DNA of 64,000 nt. Source: Geomonas agri (GTDB lineage: Bacteria; Desulfobacterota; Desulfuromonadia; Geobacterales; Geobacteraceae). A program made the translations under genes and the position numbers. The first letter of the stretch is position 1, and each line of letters opens with the position of its first letter. Of the stretch, positions 48,288 through 57,902 are shown one piece after another. Where the stretch lies: NCBI RefSeq assembly GCF_020179605.1, contig NZ_JAINZO010000001.1, positions 124,001 to 188,000 on the forward strand, read 5' to 3'. The notes below the pieces were generated by a model, which saw nothing but the letters and a program-made list of their open reading frames with translations, did no database searches and was not told where the DNA came from.

Positions 48288-49508
48288 ATGCAGCAGTTTG
48301 ATATCGTCATCGTCGGCAATTCGGCGGCGGGGTTGCAGGCGGTGCGCACCATACGCCGTCACTCGAGCCGGGTGAGCGTCGCCCTGGTGGACCGGGAAGC
48401 GTGCCCGGCCTATTCCCGGGTGCTGACGCCGTACTTCATCGGCGGCAAGACTGGCAGGGAAAACCTATTCATCGTCGACGAGACTTTCTACCGCGACATG
48501 GGGGTGACCACGTTGTTCGGGCAGGCGGCGCTCTCCCTCGATGCCGACCGGCGCGAACTGCGGCTGGCCGGCGGGAGCGTGCTCGGCTTCGGCGCGTTGC
48601 TCCTCGCCCTGGGAAGCGAGGCGCGCCAGTTCCAGCCGGGGCTCGAGCGGGTCAGCACACTGCGCCATCTTGCGGACGCGGACCGGCTTGCCGCGCTTTT
48701 GCAACGGGCCAGATGCGTCACCGCGCTCGGCGCGGGGCTGGTCAGCGTACCGGTACTCTCCCACCTCCCGCCCGAGGTCGAGCGGCACCTGGTGGTCGGC
48801 TCGGACCGGATCTTCAGCCGCCTGCTCGATGCCGAGTCGGCGGCGGTCCTGGAGGAGCATTTCCAGGCGGCTGGGGTGGTGCTACACAAGCGCGAGGATA
48901 TCACCGGGGTGCGGGAGGGGGAGCGGCTGCGGCTGTCGCTCGCCTCGGGCAAAAGCCTCGACAGCGACGTGCTGCTGGTGGGCAAGGGGGTGCTCCCCAA
49001 CACCCTGCTCGCCCGGGAGGCGGGGCTTGCCGTCGCCGACGGCATCCTCGTCGACGACTGCTGCCGGACCAGTTGTCCCGCTATCTATGCCGCGGGGGAC
49101 GCGGCCCAGGGCAGGGACTATGTGACCGGCGCGACCACGGTCCAGGGCAACTGGATCACGGCGGTCGAGCAGGGGGAGGTCGCCGCACGCAACATGCTAG
49201 GTCTGCAGCAGTGCTATGAAGGGAGCATGAAGAACAACATCACCGAGGTATTCGGCCTTGACGTGGCGGCAATCGGCTATTGCTCCGACGACGCGCCGCG
49301 GACCGTTGTGCACGGCTCGCTGGCCTCGCGCCGCTACCGCAAGCTCTTCCTGGACGGTAAAGAGCGCGTCATTGGCGCCGTGCTAATCGGGGAGACCAAC
49401 GACTCGGGCGTCTACTACCACATGGTGCGGACGCGGCTCTCCTTCCCGGGGCGGCGGCTCGTGCAGGGGGATGCCGGCTACGGAGCCTTCACCCGGCAGA
49501 TCGCCTGA
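48288..49508 (+). CDS. aorC: FAD-dependent NAD(P)H oxidoreductase of the AOR operon
   Basis: ATG 48288 follows TGGAGGAACGTGGC; longer frames start in the repeat upstream. The 406-residue product is a pyridine-nucleotide-disulfide-family flavoprotein: FDIVIVGNSAAGLQAVRTIR (FAD-binding GxxxxG), RVLTPYFIGG, a central NAD-binding region (TALGAGLVSVPVLSHL) and the second FAD motif IYAAGDAAQG. It is the counterpart of AorC, the NADH-linked subunit of AorABC. The order aorA-aorB-aorC is as in the known three-subunit enzyme; complex formation is inferred. Confidence 0.82.
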   Translation: MQQFDIVIVGNSAAGLQAVRTIRRHSSRVSVALVDREACPAYSRVLTPYFIGGKTGRENLFIVDETFYRDMGVTTLFGQAALSLDADRRELRLAGGSVLGFGALLLALGSEARQFQPGLERVSTLRHLADADRLAALLQRARCVTALGAGLVSVPVLSHLPPEVERHLVVGSDRIFSRLLDAESAAVLEEHFQAAGVVLHKREDITGVREGERLRLSLASGKSLDSDVLLVGKGVLPNTLLAREAGLAVADGILVDDCCRTSCPAIYAAGDAAQGRDYVTGATTVQGNWITAVEQGEVAARNMLGLQQCYEGSMKNNITEVFGLDVAAIGYCSDDAPRTVVHGSLASRRYRKLFLDGKERVIGAVLIGETNDSGVYYHMVRTRLSFPGRRLVQGDAGYGAFTRQIA

Positions 49509-49519
49509 GGGGAGACGCA

Positions 49520-49804
49520 ATGGTACGGCTCCAGTTTTACGGCACGCTGCGGCTGGCCCTGTCCGGCAGGGAGTACGCCGAGCTTCCCTGGCAGGAGGGG
49601 GACACGGTGGCCTCGCTCCTGGAGCGCTTCCAGGCGACCGAGCGCGTTCCGGTGACGGGGAAACTGTTCAGCGGCGACAACCTGCTGCACATCGGCACCA
49701 TCATCCTTTTGAACCGCAGGAACATCCTGCACCTGGACAAGCTGGAGACCGAGGTCAAGGACGGAGACGTTCTGGCACTCTTTCCGCCGGGAGCGGGAGG
49801 GTGA
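49520..49804 (+). CDS. MoaD/ThiS-like ubiquitin-fold protein
   Basis: The 94-residue product has the beta-grasp pattern (RLQFYGTLRLALSGREYAEL, then GDTVASLLERF) and ends FPPGAGG, the C-terminal diglycine that is adenylated and thiocarboxylated as a sulfur donor. It lies 12 bases past aorC and 4 bases before the E1-like gene. In this context it most likely supplies sulfur for the pterin dithiolene of the tungsten cofactor in a dedicated manner. MoaD-like genes next to AOR genes are a recurring feature of such operons. Confidence 0.85.
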   Translation: MVRLQFYGTLRLALSGREYAELPWQEGDTVASLLERFQATERVPVTGKLFSGDNLLHIGTIILLNRRNILHLDKLETEVKDGDVLALFPPGAGG

Positions 49805-49807
49805 GTC

Positions 49808-50476
49808 ATGGCTGACGACCGCTACGCCAGGCAGCAGCTGTTCTGGGGAGAGGAACAACAGCGCAGGATCGCATCGACGACGCTGGTGGTGGCAGGGGTC
49901 GGCGGGCTGGGGGCCACGGTGAGCCAGGTGATGGCGCGCGCCGGCGTCGGCAGGATGCACCTCATCGACGACGGCACGGTCGAGCTGTCCGACCTGCACC
50001 GGCAGAGCCTGTACGGGGAATGCGACCTGGGACAAAAGAAGGTACTGGTGGCGCGGCAGCGGTTGCAGGCGATCAACTCCTCAGTCGAGATCGTCAGCCA
50101 TGACCTTAGGATAGACGGGAGCTTCCGCGTGCCCGGGGAGGCCGTGGTGGTCGCCGACTGCCTGGACAACTTTGCCGGCCGCTTTGCCCTCTATGCCGCA
50201 CTGCCGGACGGATGCCGCTTCATCCACGGCGGAGTGCAGGGTGATCGCGGCCAGGTGCTGACCCTCATCAAGGGCGAGTCCCAGCCGCTGCAGGAGATCT
50301 ATGCCGGGAGCCGCCAGCCGGCGGGACCGATCGAGGTGACCCCCTACAGCGTGTTCGTGCTGGGGGGCTTGATGTGCCACGAGCTCTGTGCCGTCATGGC
50401 GGGTGCGCCAAGGCTCCTGAACCGGCTGCTGGTGGTCGACCTCACCGACCTTTCCCTTTCCTTCATCGAGGTGTGA
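49808..50476 (+). CDS. E1-like (ThiF/MoeB) adenylyltransferase
   Basis: ATG 49808 follows GGGAGGGTGAGTC. The 222-residue product has the nucleotide-binding VVAGVGGLGATVSQVMARAG, the conserved Arg/Asp region (LIDDGTVELSDLHRQSLYG) and the ADCLDNFAGRF helix. It would adenylate the C-terminal glycine of the adjacent MoaD-like protein. It is shorter than MoeB, lacking the CxxC zinc pairs and the rhodanese part, as in ThiF-like partners. It is the last gene of the operon before a decayed duplicate region. Confidence 0.85.
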   Translation: MADDRYARQQLFWGEEQQRRIASTTLVVAGVGGLGATVSQVMARAGVGRMHLIDDGTVELSDLHRQSLYGECDLGQKKVLVARQRLQAINSSVEIVSHDLRIDGSFRVPGEAVVVADCLDNFAGRFALYAALPDGCRFIHGGVQGDRGQVLTLIKGESQPLQEIYAGSRQPAGPIEVTPYSVFVLGGLMCHELCAVMAGAPRLLNRLLVVDLTDLSLSFIEV

Positions 50477-50514
50477 GAACGCCGGACCCGATGGCGCAGG
50501 ACGCCAGCGTGGAT

Positions 50515-50668
50515 GCACGGTGCCGAAGTGCTTGCCTTTCTTGCGTGCGTAGGCGACCTGTCTTGCCACGGTAACGGCGGAAAGTATCCCCTCTCCACCA
50601 AGACCTCTCCCAGTTTTTCCCTGGTGCTGCGCTCGTTGCGCGGCGCCGCCTGTTGTGCAAACTACATG
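50515..50668 (-). pseudogene. decayed copy of the MshEN response regulator gene start
   Basis: This stretch is clearly homologous at DNA level to 41250-41405. On the plus strand GGTAACGGCGGAAAGTATCC, then CTCTCCC, CTGGTGCTG and CTCGTTGCGCGG recur in the same order. The start codon is kept but the second codon GAG is now TAG (ATG TAG), one C of a C run is lost, and the homology ends inside the first domain. No protein can be made. It lies about 9.2 kb from the intact gene. Confidence 0.85.
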
Positions 50669-50705
50669 AGATCCCCTTGGCCGCCGCCGACTCCCGCGTC
50701 TGGAC

Positions 50706-50800
50706 GCAAAAAAGCCGGGGCTGAATATCGTGTGACATTTCGGCAACCCGGCTGTCTCTTTCCGCCCCATCTTAACGAATTGTCTCGTATTATCGTCCAT
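50706..50800 (-). promoter_or_regulatory. decayed copy of the GEMM riboswitch and terminator
   Basis: Read leftwards: ATTCGTTAAGATGGGGCGGA, then AAGAGACAGCCGGGTTGCCG and AAATGTCACACGATATTCAG, then CCCCGGCTTTTTTGCG. The terminator arms and the final AGCCGGGTTGCCG are kept. Compared with the intact copy, about 18 bases (GCCTAAAGGGTCTCCACG) are missing from the conserved stem. It precedes the pseudogene at 50515-50668 and is probably non-functional as an aptamer. Confidence 0.75.
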
Positions 50801-50970
50801 CGGAAATATGTCTGTAAAACAGGCTTGCACTCTTAGATACTTCCTCGTCAAGGTTAATCGCGGAAGGAAGACTGGCAAAGCGATAAACCATATGCATGAA
50901 AGCGTTCAATGTGCAAACCACTGCCGGATACGTCTGCGTGTCGGCGACACGGTCGAGATACGCACAAGGC

Positions 50971-51028
50971 GGCCCGGCAGGATGAACCTGCCGGGCCTAA
51001 GGGAGGTGCCGGGTGTGCCCCGGCACCA
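50971..51028 (-). terminator. tandem terminator hairpins
   Basis: GGCCCGGCAGG/CCTGCCGGGCC (50971-50997) and GGTGCCGGG/CCCCGGCACC (51005-51028) lie just past the stop of the giant leftward gene at 51051. Confidence 0.7.
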
Positions 51029-51050
51029 ATCAGGGTGAGTGGAATACGGG

Positions 51051-54000
51051 TTAGGGAGCTATCAACGCAAAGGACGGGTCAATGGTGTGGTTCGCGTTAA
51101 TGTCGCTGAAGGTGTAGGAAGTAAGCGGGCCTTGGAAAACGCCGTCCACCTCCACGTTCAGCACCTTGTACCCCGCGTCTGGAGTGATGGTGTAGGTAAT
51201 GCTTTCACCGCCATTTACAATGGTTTTCCCGGCCGGGGTAATGGTGCCATTGGGTTCCGTGACGGCGTTGATAGTATAGGTGTTCTCGGTGAAGGTTACC
51301 GCAATGTCATGGTTTGCTGCGATCTTGCTGAAGGTATAGCTGGACGGAGTCCCGACGGAGTTGCCGTCCACGGTAACAGCGGCGATGCGGTACCCGCTGT
51401 CTGGCGTGAAGGTGAAGGCCGGGCTGGTCCCGGTAAGCACGCTCACGGCCCCGGAGGGGGTGATAGTCCCTCCTGCCCCGGCACTTGCCGTCACCGTGAC
51501 TGTGGGATTCGCCTCAAAGATCGACTCGATCGTGTGGTTTGCGGTGATGTTGGTGAAGTTGTAGCTCGTCACCGGTCCCACGGATGTACCGTCGACCAGT
51601 ACATCCTTCACGTGGTACCCCGGGTTCGCGGTGATCGTGCAGTACTGGCTGGCACCGTAGGTGGGGTACAGCGGATAGGCCGGCGACATCGAGCCGTTGG
51701 CGCCGATGATCGGGGTTATCGTGAAGGTTTGCAACCTGAACGTGGCGCTCAGGACGTGGTTCGCGGTGACGTTGGTGAAGGTGTAGGTATAGGGTGCGGT
51801 GGGGCCCTTCGCCAACGGTTTCCCGTTATCTCCGACCGATACGATCAGGTAGCCGAGGTCCGGGGTTACCGTGTACATGGGGCTGTCCCCCCCTTTGGCG
51901 ACGGTGACATTGGCGGAAGGAGAGATGCTCCCTCCTGCTCCGGCGGTGGTACTGATGATGTAGGAATCGAAGGTGAAGGAAACCGTGATGGTGTGGTCCT
52001 GAGCGGAGACGTTGGTGAAGGTGTAGCTGTTCAGCGCTCCCTTGGAGACGTTGTCCACCACCACGTCGGCAACGCGGTACGCTGCCGCAGGGGTGAAGGT
52101 GAAGGTGATGCTCTTGCCGGAAACGACGGACACTGCTCCGGCAGGGCTAATGGTGCCGTTGTCACCGGCAGTCGCGGTGATGATTACGGTGGGGTTCAGC
52201 CCGAAAACGGACTGGATGGTATGGTCAGCGGTCACGTTCGTGAAGGTGTAGGTGGACACGGCGCCAACCGACACGCCATCCACCAGGACATCGGTCACGT
52301 GATACCCGGGACTTGGCTGAATGGTGTACGTCGCGTTGCCGCCGTAGCCGATGTAGGCTGTGGTGTTGGGATAGTTCACGCCCCCCTCGCCCGCGGACTG
52401 GGTGATGGTGTAGGTGATCTGCGTGAAGCTCACACTAATGGTGTGGTCGGCCATGATGTTAGTGAAGGTATAACTATCGGCCGCTCCCTTAGATGAACCG
52501 TCGACGACGATGCTGGCCACTTTGTACCCGAGTGCAGGGGTGAAGGTGTAGGTGAGCGATGCACCCGGGGCGATGTTGGTGGTGACGCCTGAAGGCGTGA
52601 TGGCCCCGTTAGCGCCGGCGGCAGCAGTGATGGTGTAGACATTGAGCGTGAAGGAGACCGCGATGGTGTGGTTGACCGCGGACACCTTGGTGAAGGTGTA
52701 GCTGGTGAGGGCCCCTTTGGAGACGCCATCGACGACCACGTCGGCTACCCGGTACCCGGGCGCCGGTGTCATTGTGTAGGTTACGTTGCTGCCGCTCAGC
52801 ACGGAGCTGTCACCTACAGGGCTGATGCTGCCGTTAGGCCCAGCGCTGGCGGAGATGGTGATGGAGGCGTTTGCTTCGAACTTGGCCTCTATGGTGTGGT
52901 TTGCGGTGATATTGGTGAAATTGTATCCGTCCACCGGCCCAAGCGAGGTGGTGCCGTCGAGCACGACGTCGCCGATGTGGTATCCGGCGGCGGGCGTGAA
53001 CCGGAAGTAGTAACTCGACCCGTAGGTCGGGGAAACCGGGTACGCCGGCGAGATGGTGCCATTGCCGGTGGCAATGGGGGTAAGGGTGAAGGTAGCGAGC
53101 TGGAAGCTCGCGGTAAGCGTGTGCGCCTTAAGGACGTTGGTGAAGGTGTAGGTGTACGGCGCTGCAGGGCGCCTGGCGATCTGTACCCCGTTGTCCCCTA
53201 TGGATACAATGACGTAACCGGTATCCGGAGTTACCGTATAGACGGGGCTGTTGGCTCCCTTGAGGACATTGGTGGTCCCTGCGGGGGTGATATTTCCGCC
53301 CGAGGTGGTCGTGCTGGCGGTGATGGCGAAGTAGTCAACCCCGGCCACCAGCGGTTCGAAGCTGGCGCTGATGGTGTGGTCAGCAGAGACGCTGGTAAAG
53401 GTGTAACTTGACAGCTTGCCGGCGGAGACGCCGTCCACCTGCACGTCCGCGATCCGGTACAGGCCGATGGGGGTAATGGTGTACGTTATGCTCGCGCCAC
53501 TGTTCAGTACGCTCTCCCCTACCGGGGTGATGCTGCCGTTCGCATCGGCAGAGGCTGAAATGCGGTAGGTTATCGGAACGAACGCCGCCGTGAGGGAGTG
53601 GTTTGCCGTAACGTTGCTGACGGTGTAGCTCTGGACAACGCCGAGTGACTTGCCGTCAAGCTGGACATCAGCAATCCGGTAGCCGGCAGCAGGGGTGATG
53701 GTATAGGTGACGCTGCCTCCGTAGGGGACCTCGCTGGTGCCGGCGGGGGTCACGTTTCCGTTTGCCCCGGCTGTCGCAATCACTTCGTAGGTCTTGATGG
53801 TGAAGGATGCGGTGATGGTGTGGTTGGCTGTGACGTCGACGAAGCTGTAGCTCGTTATCGGCCCCATGGCAACACCATCGACGGTGACCTGGGCAATGTC
53901 ATATCCCTGGGCGGCTGCGATACTGTAAACCGGGCTGTTTTCGTGGGGATAGAGCACGCTGTCACCTGCGGAGCTGATGCTCCCTCCGAAGCCGGCAGTG

Positions 54001-57000
54001 GCGGTTACGACGAAGTAGTCGAGGCTCGCCTCCAGCGGAGTGAAGGCGGCAGTGATGGTGTGATCCGCTGTGACGTTGGCGAAGGTGTAGCTTCTTAACG
54101 CCCCCACCGACTTGCCGTCGACGAGGACCGCGGCGACCTTATAGCTGTCGGTCGCGGTGCTGCCGGTGCTGGGGGTGATGGTATAGGTGATGGAGGAACC
54201 ACTGGCTATGCTGGTCGCCCCTACGGGCGTGATGCTCCCGTTGGTACCGGCGCTGGCGCTGATCTGGTACATGATGGGCGTGAAGGTCGCGGAGATGGTG
54301 TGGTTAGACGCGACGTTGACGAAGGTGTAGCTGGTGACGGCGCCGACGGAAGAGCCGTCCACCAGGACGTTGGCTACCTTGTAGTTCGGCGACGGGGTGA
54401 TGGCGTAGCTATGGGTGGAGCCGCTGACGACATCGGTGGAGCCCGCCGGGGTCACGCTGCCATTGGCGTCCGCGGCGGCAGTGATGGTGTAGATGATGGG
54501 GGCGAAGGTCGCCGCGATGGTGTGATCGCCGGTGATGTTACTGAAGGTGTAGCTCGTGGTGGCGCCCACTGACTTCCCATCGACGACGACATCGGCGATC
54601 TTGTAGTTGGGGAGCGGCGTGATGGCGTAGACCGCGCTGGTACCGCTGTTCACCTCCCTCGGTCCCACCGGGTCGATGGTGCCGTTGGGGCCGGCGCTAG
54701 CCGTTACGGTGTAGACGATGGGGGTGAAGGTTGCGGCAATGGTGTGGTTGGCGGCGATGTTTTCGAAACTGTAGCTTGACACCGCGCCTACGGAAAGTCC
54801 GTCGACCTGGACATCGGCAATACGGTAGTGTGCATCGGCGAGGATGGCGTAGACCTTGGCGGTGCCGCTGTTTACGCTGCTAGCTCCGGCCGGATCGATG
54901 GTACCGTTTACCCCAGCTGTTGCCGTGATCGTGTAGACAATGGGGGTAAAGGTGGCGCTGAGCGTGTGGCCGGCACTGATGTTGGTGAAGCTGTAGCTCG
55001 TAACAGGCCCAACCGAGGCCCCGTCGACGAGCACGTCGGCCACCGTGTAGTTGGCGGCGGCGGTGATGGTGTAGCTTTGGTCGGAACCGGCGTTGACCCC
55101 CAAAGCCCCGGCGGGGTCGACCGTTCCATTGGGCCCGGCGCTGGCCGTGATGGTGTACACGATGGGGGCGAAGGTGGCTGCAATGGTGTGGTTAGCGGTT
55201 ACGTTGGCGAAGCTGTACGTCGCCACCGGCCCCAGGGATACACCGTCCGCTACCACATTGGCCACTTGGTAGTTGGCTGCGGCGCTAATGGAATAGCTCT
55301 GGCTGCTACCGCTGTTCACTTGGGTAGTCCCGGCGGGGGTGATGCTCCCGTTGGCTCCAGCAGTGGCCGTGATGGTGTAGATGATGGGGGTGAACGTTGC
55401 GGCAATCGAGTGGTTGGCGGTGATGTTTTCGAAGCTATAGCTTGTTACCGCACCTACCGAAACGTTGTCAACCACGACATCGGCCACCTTGTAGTTGGGG
55501 GCGGCAGTGATGGTATATATCCGGCTCGTGCCGCTGTTGACACTCGTCGTTCCTGCTGGGCTGACACTCCCGTTGGGGCCTTCAGTGGCCGTGATGGTGT
55601 ACACGATGGGAGTGAAGGTGGCGGCGATGGTGTGGTTTGCGTTCACACTGAAGAAGGTGTAGCTTGTCACCGCCCCAGCGGAAACGCCGTCGACGACGAC
55701 GTCAGCCACCTTGTAGTTCAAAGCGGGGGTGATGGTGTAGCTCTGGTCAGTGCCGCTTTTGACCCCGGTTGCCCCCTCGGGGGTGATGCTCCCGTTGGCG
55801 CCGGCGCTTGCCGTCACGGTATAGACAATAGGGGTGAAGGTGGCTGCGATGGTGTGGTTCGCGGTCACGTCGCTGAAGGTGTACGAGGTTACCGCCCCCA
55901 CCGAGGTGCCGTCGACGACGACGTCCTTGACCTGGTAGTTTGCGGCGGCGGTGATGGTGTAGCTCTGGTTTGAACCGCTGGTGACACTGGTTGGCCCTTC
56001 CGGCGTGATGGTTCCGTCGGGTCCAGCCGTTGCGGTAATGGTGAAAACTGATCGGGCGAAGGAGGCGGTGATGCTATGATTCGCCGTCACATCGGTGAAA
56101 GTGTAGTCCGTGACCGCACCGACCGATGCGTTGTCGACGATAAGGTCCTGAATGGCGTACCCGGCAGCCGGGGTCGCGGTGAAGGATTGGCTGTTCCCGG
56201 TCTTGACCGAGACTAGTCCGGAAGGGGAGATGGAACCGGTGGCCGGGTCAGCAACTCCTGCAGTTATGGTGAAGGCGCCATCGAGGGCGAAGGTCGCCGA
56301 GATGGTATGGGATTCCTTGACGTTGGTGAAGGTGAACGTGTCAATGGCCCCGAGATCGTTACTGCCGTCTACCAGCACGTCTTCAATGTGGTAGCCGGTA
56401 TCGGCAGTGATGGTGTAGGTCAAGTTTCCGAATCGGTCCACCAAGGTTATTCCCGCGGGGGAGATGGTCCCGTGGGGGCCAGCCGTTGCGGTAATGGCAA
56501 CCTGGTTTGCACTGCCGGATGCTGTGACACCGGTGCTCTTCAGTTTGACCAGCCGGTTGTCGTTCATGGCCACGCTGCAGACGGTCCCCGACGTGGAGTC
56601 GCACCCTGACCACCCCAGAAACTGGGAGTTTTCCGAAAGGACCGGCGAGAGGTTCACCATAGTGCCGGCGGGGAACCACTGGTTGCAGGTACCTGAACAT
56701 TTCTCACCGGGGGAGAACCCGACGGTGACGTCATCATTTCCCACCATATTCAGCAGGAGCTTGTAGGTTTTCTTCGGCAACTCCGGGTTGAAAATCTCTG
56801 CGCTACTCGCTGCGGAAAGGCCGTTCCAACCGCCAGTGATAAGGACGGTTCCGTTCTGAAGAAGGATGGCCGAGTGAACGTCGCGAACCGAGGTCATGTT
56901 TACCGTGGGGACAAAGGCCGCGCTGGCGGGGTCGAAGACCTCGGCACTGTTTAGGTAGCCTTTCTCGTCGCGTCCCCCGGCAACCAGGACCGTGCCGTTG

Positions 57001-57902
57001 GGCAAAAGGGTGGAGGTGCAGTCGGAGCGCCCTGAGCTCAGTGCAGAGACTGCGGTGAAACTGCCGGTGGCGGGATCAAAGACCTCCGCGGTTTGCAAGA
57101 TGTTGGCCCCGTTGCGTCCGCCGACGATCAGTACCTTGCCGTCTGCGAGCAGCGTGGCGGAGTGGGCGGAGCGAGGTGTGGTCATGGAACCGGTGACTGC
57201 GAATTTACCGGTAGTGGGGTCGAAGATTTCTGCCGTTGCGACGTAGACGTCGTCTTGCAGGCCGCCGGTGATCAGGACCTTGCCATTTTGCAGTAAGATT
57301 GCGTTCTGGTTAATCCGCGGCGCGGATTTGGAGGGAAGCGCGACAAAGGAGTCAGTCTTGGGATCGTAAATTTCGGCTGTCGTTGCCGGTGCGTTTCCCG
57401 TGGTGCCGCCCGAAATAAGTACCTTGCCGGAGGGGAGCAGGGTGCTCGAGTGTCCGATACGATCGAGGGGTGTTCCTTTGGTCTTGTTGAAGACGCCGGT
57501 GGCGGGATCAAATATTTCGGCAGCGTTTACTGTCTCCAATCCATTGCGTCCCCCGACAATGAGGACTTTTCCGTTTGCCATGAGGGTGGCGGAATGATCC
57601 TTGCGGGGAAAGAGCATAGGGCGTGCCTTGGAAATAGCTCCGGTCTTGGGGTCGTAGATGTCGGCGGAGTTGAGGCACGAGGTGTCGTTGTAGCCACCGG
57701 CGATCAAGACCTTGCCGCTTGGCAGCAGCGTGACGGAGTGGCCGTAACGCATCGACCCCATCTCGGCCTGGTAGGTGAAGTTTTGCGCCAGCGCCGGTTG
57801 TGCCGTGAGAGTGACAGCGCATAGGGTAAGAATCAACAGATTGAGCAAAAGCCGAGGCCAGTCGGCAGTTTTGCCGTACCATCTACACCGTGCAATATCC
57901 AT
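51051..57902 (-). CDS. giant secreted repeat protein, Kelch-like front, 2283 aa
   Basis: The N-terminus has a signal peptide (LLLNLLILTLCAVTLTAQPALA). Residues 45-365 hold about six Kelch-like blades (GSMRYGHSVTLLPSGKVLIA; repeated SATLLADGKVLIVGG and AEIFDPATG), probably a beta-propeller. From about residue 440 onwards some 24 copies of a 76-residue repeat follow (YTITATAGANGSITPAG; then ANYKVADVVVDGVSVGAVTS and YTFTNVTANHTIAATF), the InlB B-repeat/bacterial repeat family. There is no sorting signal or autotransporter domain at the end, so export past the outer membrane needs another system. It is probably an adhesin or extracellular matrix-binding protein. The 228-base DNA period makes repeat number variable between strains. 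Confidence 0.85.
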   Translation of the reverse strand: MDIARCRWYGKTADWPRLLLNLLILTLCAVTLTAQPALAQNFTYQAEMGSMRYGHSVTLLPSGKVLIAGGYNDTSCLNSADIYDPKTGAISKARPMLFPRKDHSATLMANGKVLIVGGRNGLETVNAAEIFDPATGVFNKTKGTPLDRIGHSSTLLPSGKVLISGGTTGNAPATTAEIYDPKTDSFVALPSKSAPRINQNAILLQNGKVLITGGLQDDVYVATAEIFDPTTGKFAVTGSMTTPRSAHSATLLADGKVLIVGGRNGANILQTAEVFDPATGSFTAVSALSSGRSDCTSTLLPNGTVLVAGGRDEKGYLNSAEVFDPASAAFVPTVNMTSVRDVHSAILLQNGTVLITGGWNGLSAASSAEIFNPELPKKTYKLLLNMVGNDDVTVGFSPGEKCSGTCNQWFPAGTMVNLSPVLSENSQFLGWSGCDSTSGTVCSVAMNDNRLVKLKSTGVTASGSANQVAITATAGPHGTISPAGITLVDRFGNLTYTITADTGYHIEDVLVDGSNDLGAIDTFTFTNVKESHTISATFALDGAFTITAGVADPATGSISPSGLVSVKTGNSQSFTATPAAGYAIQDLIVDNASVGAVTDYTFTDVTANHSITASFARSVFTITATAGPDGTITPEGPTSVTSGSNQSYTITAAANYQVKDVVVDGTSVGAVTSYTFSDVTANHTIAATFTPIVYTVTASAGANGSITPEGATGVKSGTDQSYTITPALNYKVADVVVDGVSAGAVTSYTFFSVNANHTIAATFTPIVYTITATEGPNGSVSPAGTTSVNSGTSRIYTITAAPNYKVADVVVDNVSVGAVTSYSFENITANHSIAATFTPIIYTITATAGANGSITPAGTTQVNSGSSQSYSISAAANYQVANVVADGVSLGPVATYSFANVTANHTIAATFAPIVYTITASAGPNGTVDPAGALGVNAGSDQSYTITAAANYTVADVLVDGASVGPVTSYSFTNISAGHTLSATFTPIVYTITATAGVNGTIDPAGASSVNSGTAKVYAILADAHYRIADVQVDGLSVGAVSSYSFENIAANHTIAATFTPIVYTVTASAGPNGTIDPVGPREVNSGTSAVYAITPLPNYKIADVVVDGKSVGATTSYTFSNITGDHTIAATFAPIIYTITAAADANGSVTPAGSTDVVSGSTHSYAITPSPNYKVANVLVDGSSVGAVTSYTFVNVASNHTISATFTPIMYQISASAGTNGSITPVGATSIASGSSITYTITPSTGSTATDSYKVAAVLVDGKSVGALRSYTFANVTADHTITAAFTPLEASLDYFVVTATAGFGGSISSAGDSVLYPHENSPVYSIAAAQGYDIAQVTVDGVAMGPITSYSFVDVTANHTITASFTIKTYEVIATAGANGNVTPAGTSEVPYGGSVTYTITPAAGYRIADVQLDGKSLGVVQSYTVSNVTANHSLTAAFVPITYRISASADANGSITPVGESVLNSGASITYTITPIGLYRIADVQVDGVSAGKLSSYTFTSVSADHTISASFEPLVAGVDYFAITASTTTSGGNITPAGTTNVLKGANSPVYTVTPDTGYVIVSIGDNGVQIARRPAAPYTYTFTNVLKAHTLTASFQLATFTLTPIATGNGTISPAYPVSPTYGSSYYFRFTPAAGYHIGDVVLDGTTSLGPVDGYNFTNITANHTIEAKFEANASITISASAGPNGSISPVGDSSVLSGSNVTYTMTPAPGYRVADVVVDGVSKGALTSYTFTKVSAVNHTIAVSFTLNVYTITAAAGANGAITPSGVTTNIAPGASLTYTFTPALGYKVASIVVDGSSKGAADSYTFTNIMADHTISVSFTQITYTITQSAGEGGVNYPNTTAYIGYGGNATYTIQPSPGYHVTDVLVDGVSVGAVSTYTFTNVTADHTIQSVFGLNPTVIITATAGDNGTISPAGAVSVVSGKSITFTFTPAAAYRVADVVVDNVSKGALNSYTFTNVSAQDHTITVSFTFDSYIISTTAGAGGSISPSANVTVAKGGDSPMYTVTPDLGYLIVSVGDNGKPLAKGPTAPYTYTFTNVTANHVLSATFRLQTFTITPIIGANGSMSPAYPLYPTYGASQYCTITANPGYHVKDVLVDGTSVGPVTSYNFTNITANHTIESIFEANPTVTVTASAGAGGTITPSGAVSVLTGTSPAFTFTPDSGYRIAAVTVDGNSVGTPSSYTFSKIAANHDIAVTFTENTYTINAVTEPNGTITPAGKTIVNGGESITYTITPDAGYKVLNVEVDGVFQGPLTSYTFSDINANHTIDPSFALIAP

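Noticed and set aside
51039-55973. Long rightward frames (485 and 381 residues) opposite the giant repeat gene
   Set aside because: They are antisense shadows of a repetitive coding region, Gly/Val/Asp-rich only through the complementary codons.
51051-56500. Regular repeats that could suggest a CRISPR array
   Set aside because: The period is about 228 bases, in frame, diverged at synonymous and non-synonymous sites, with no short spacers or cas genes.
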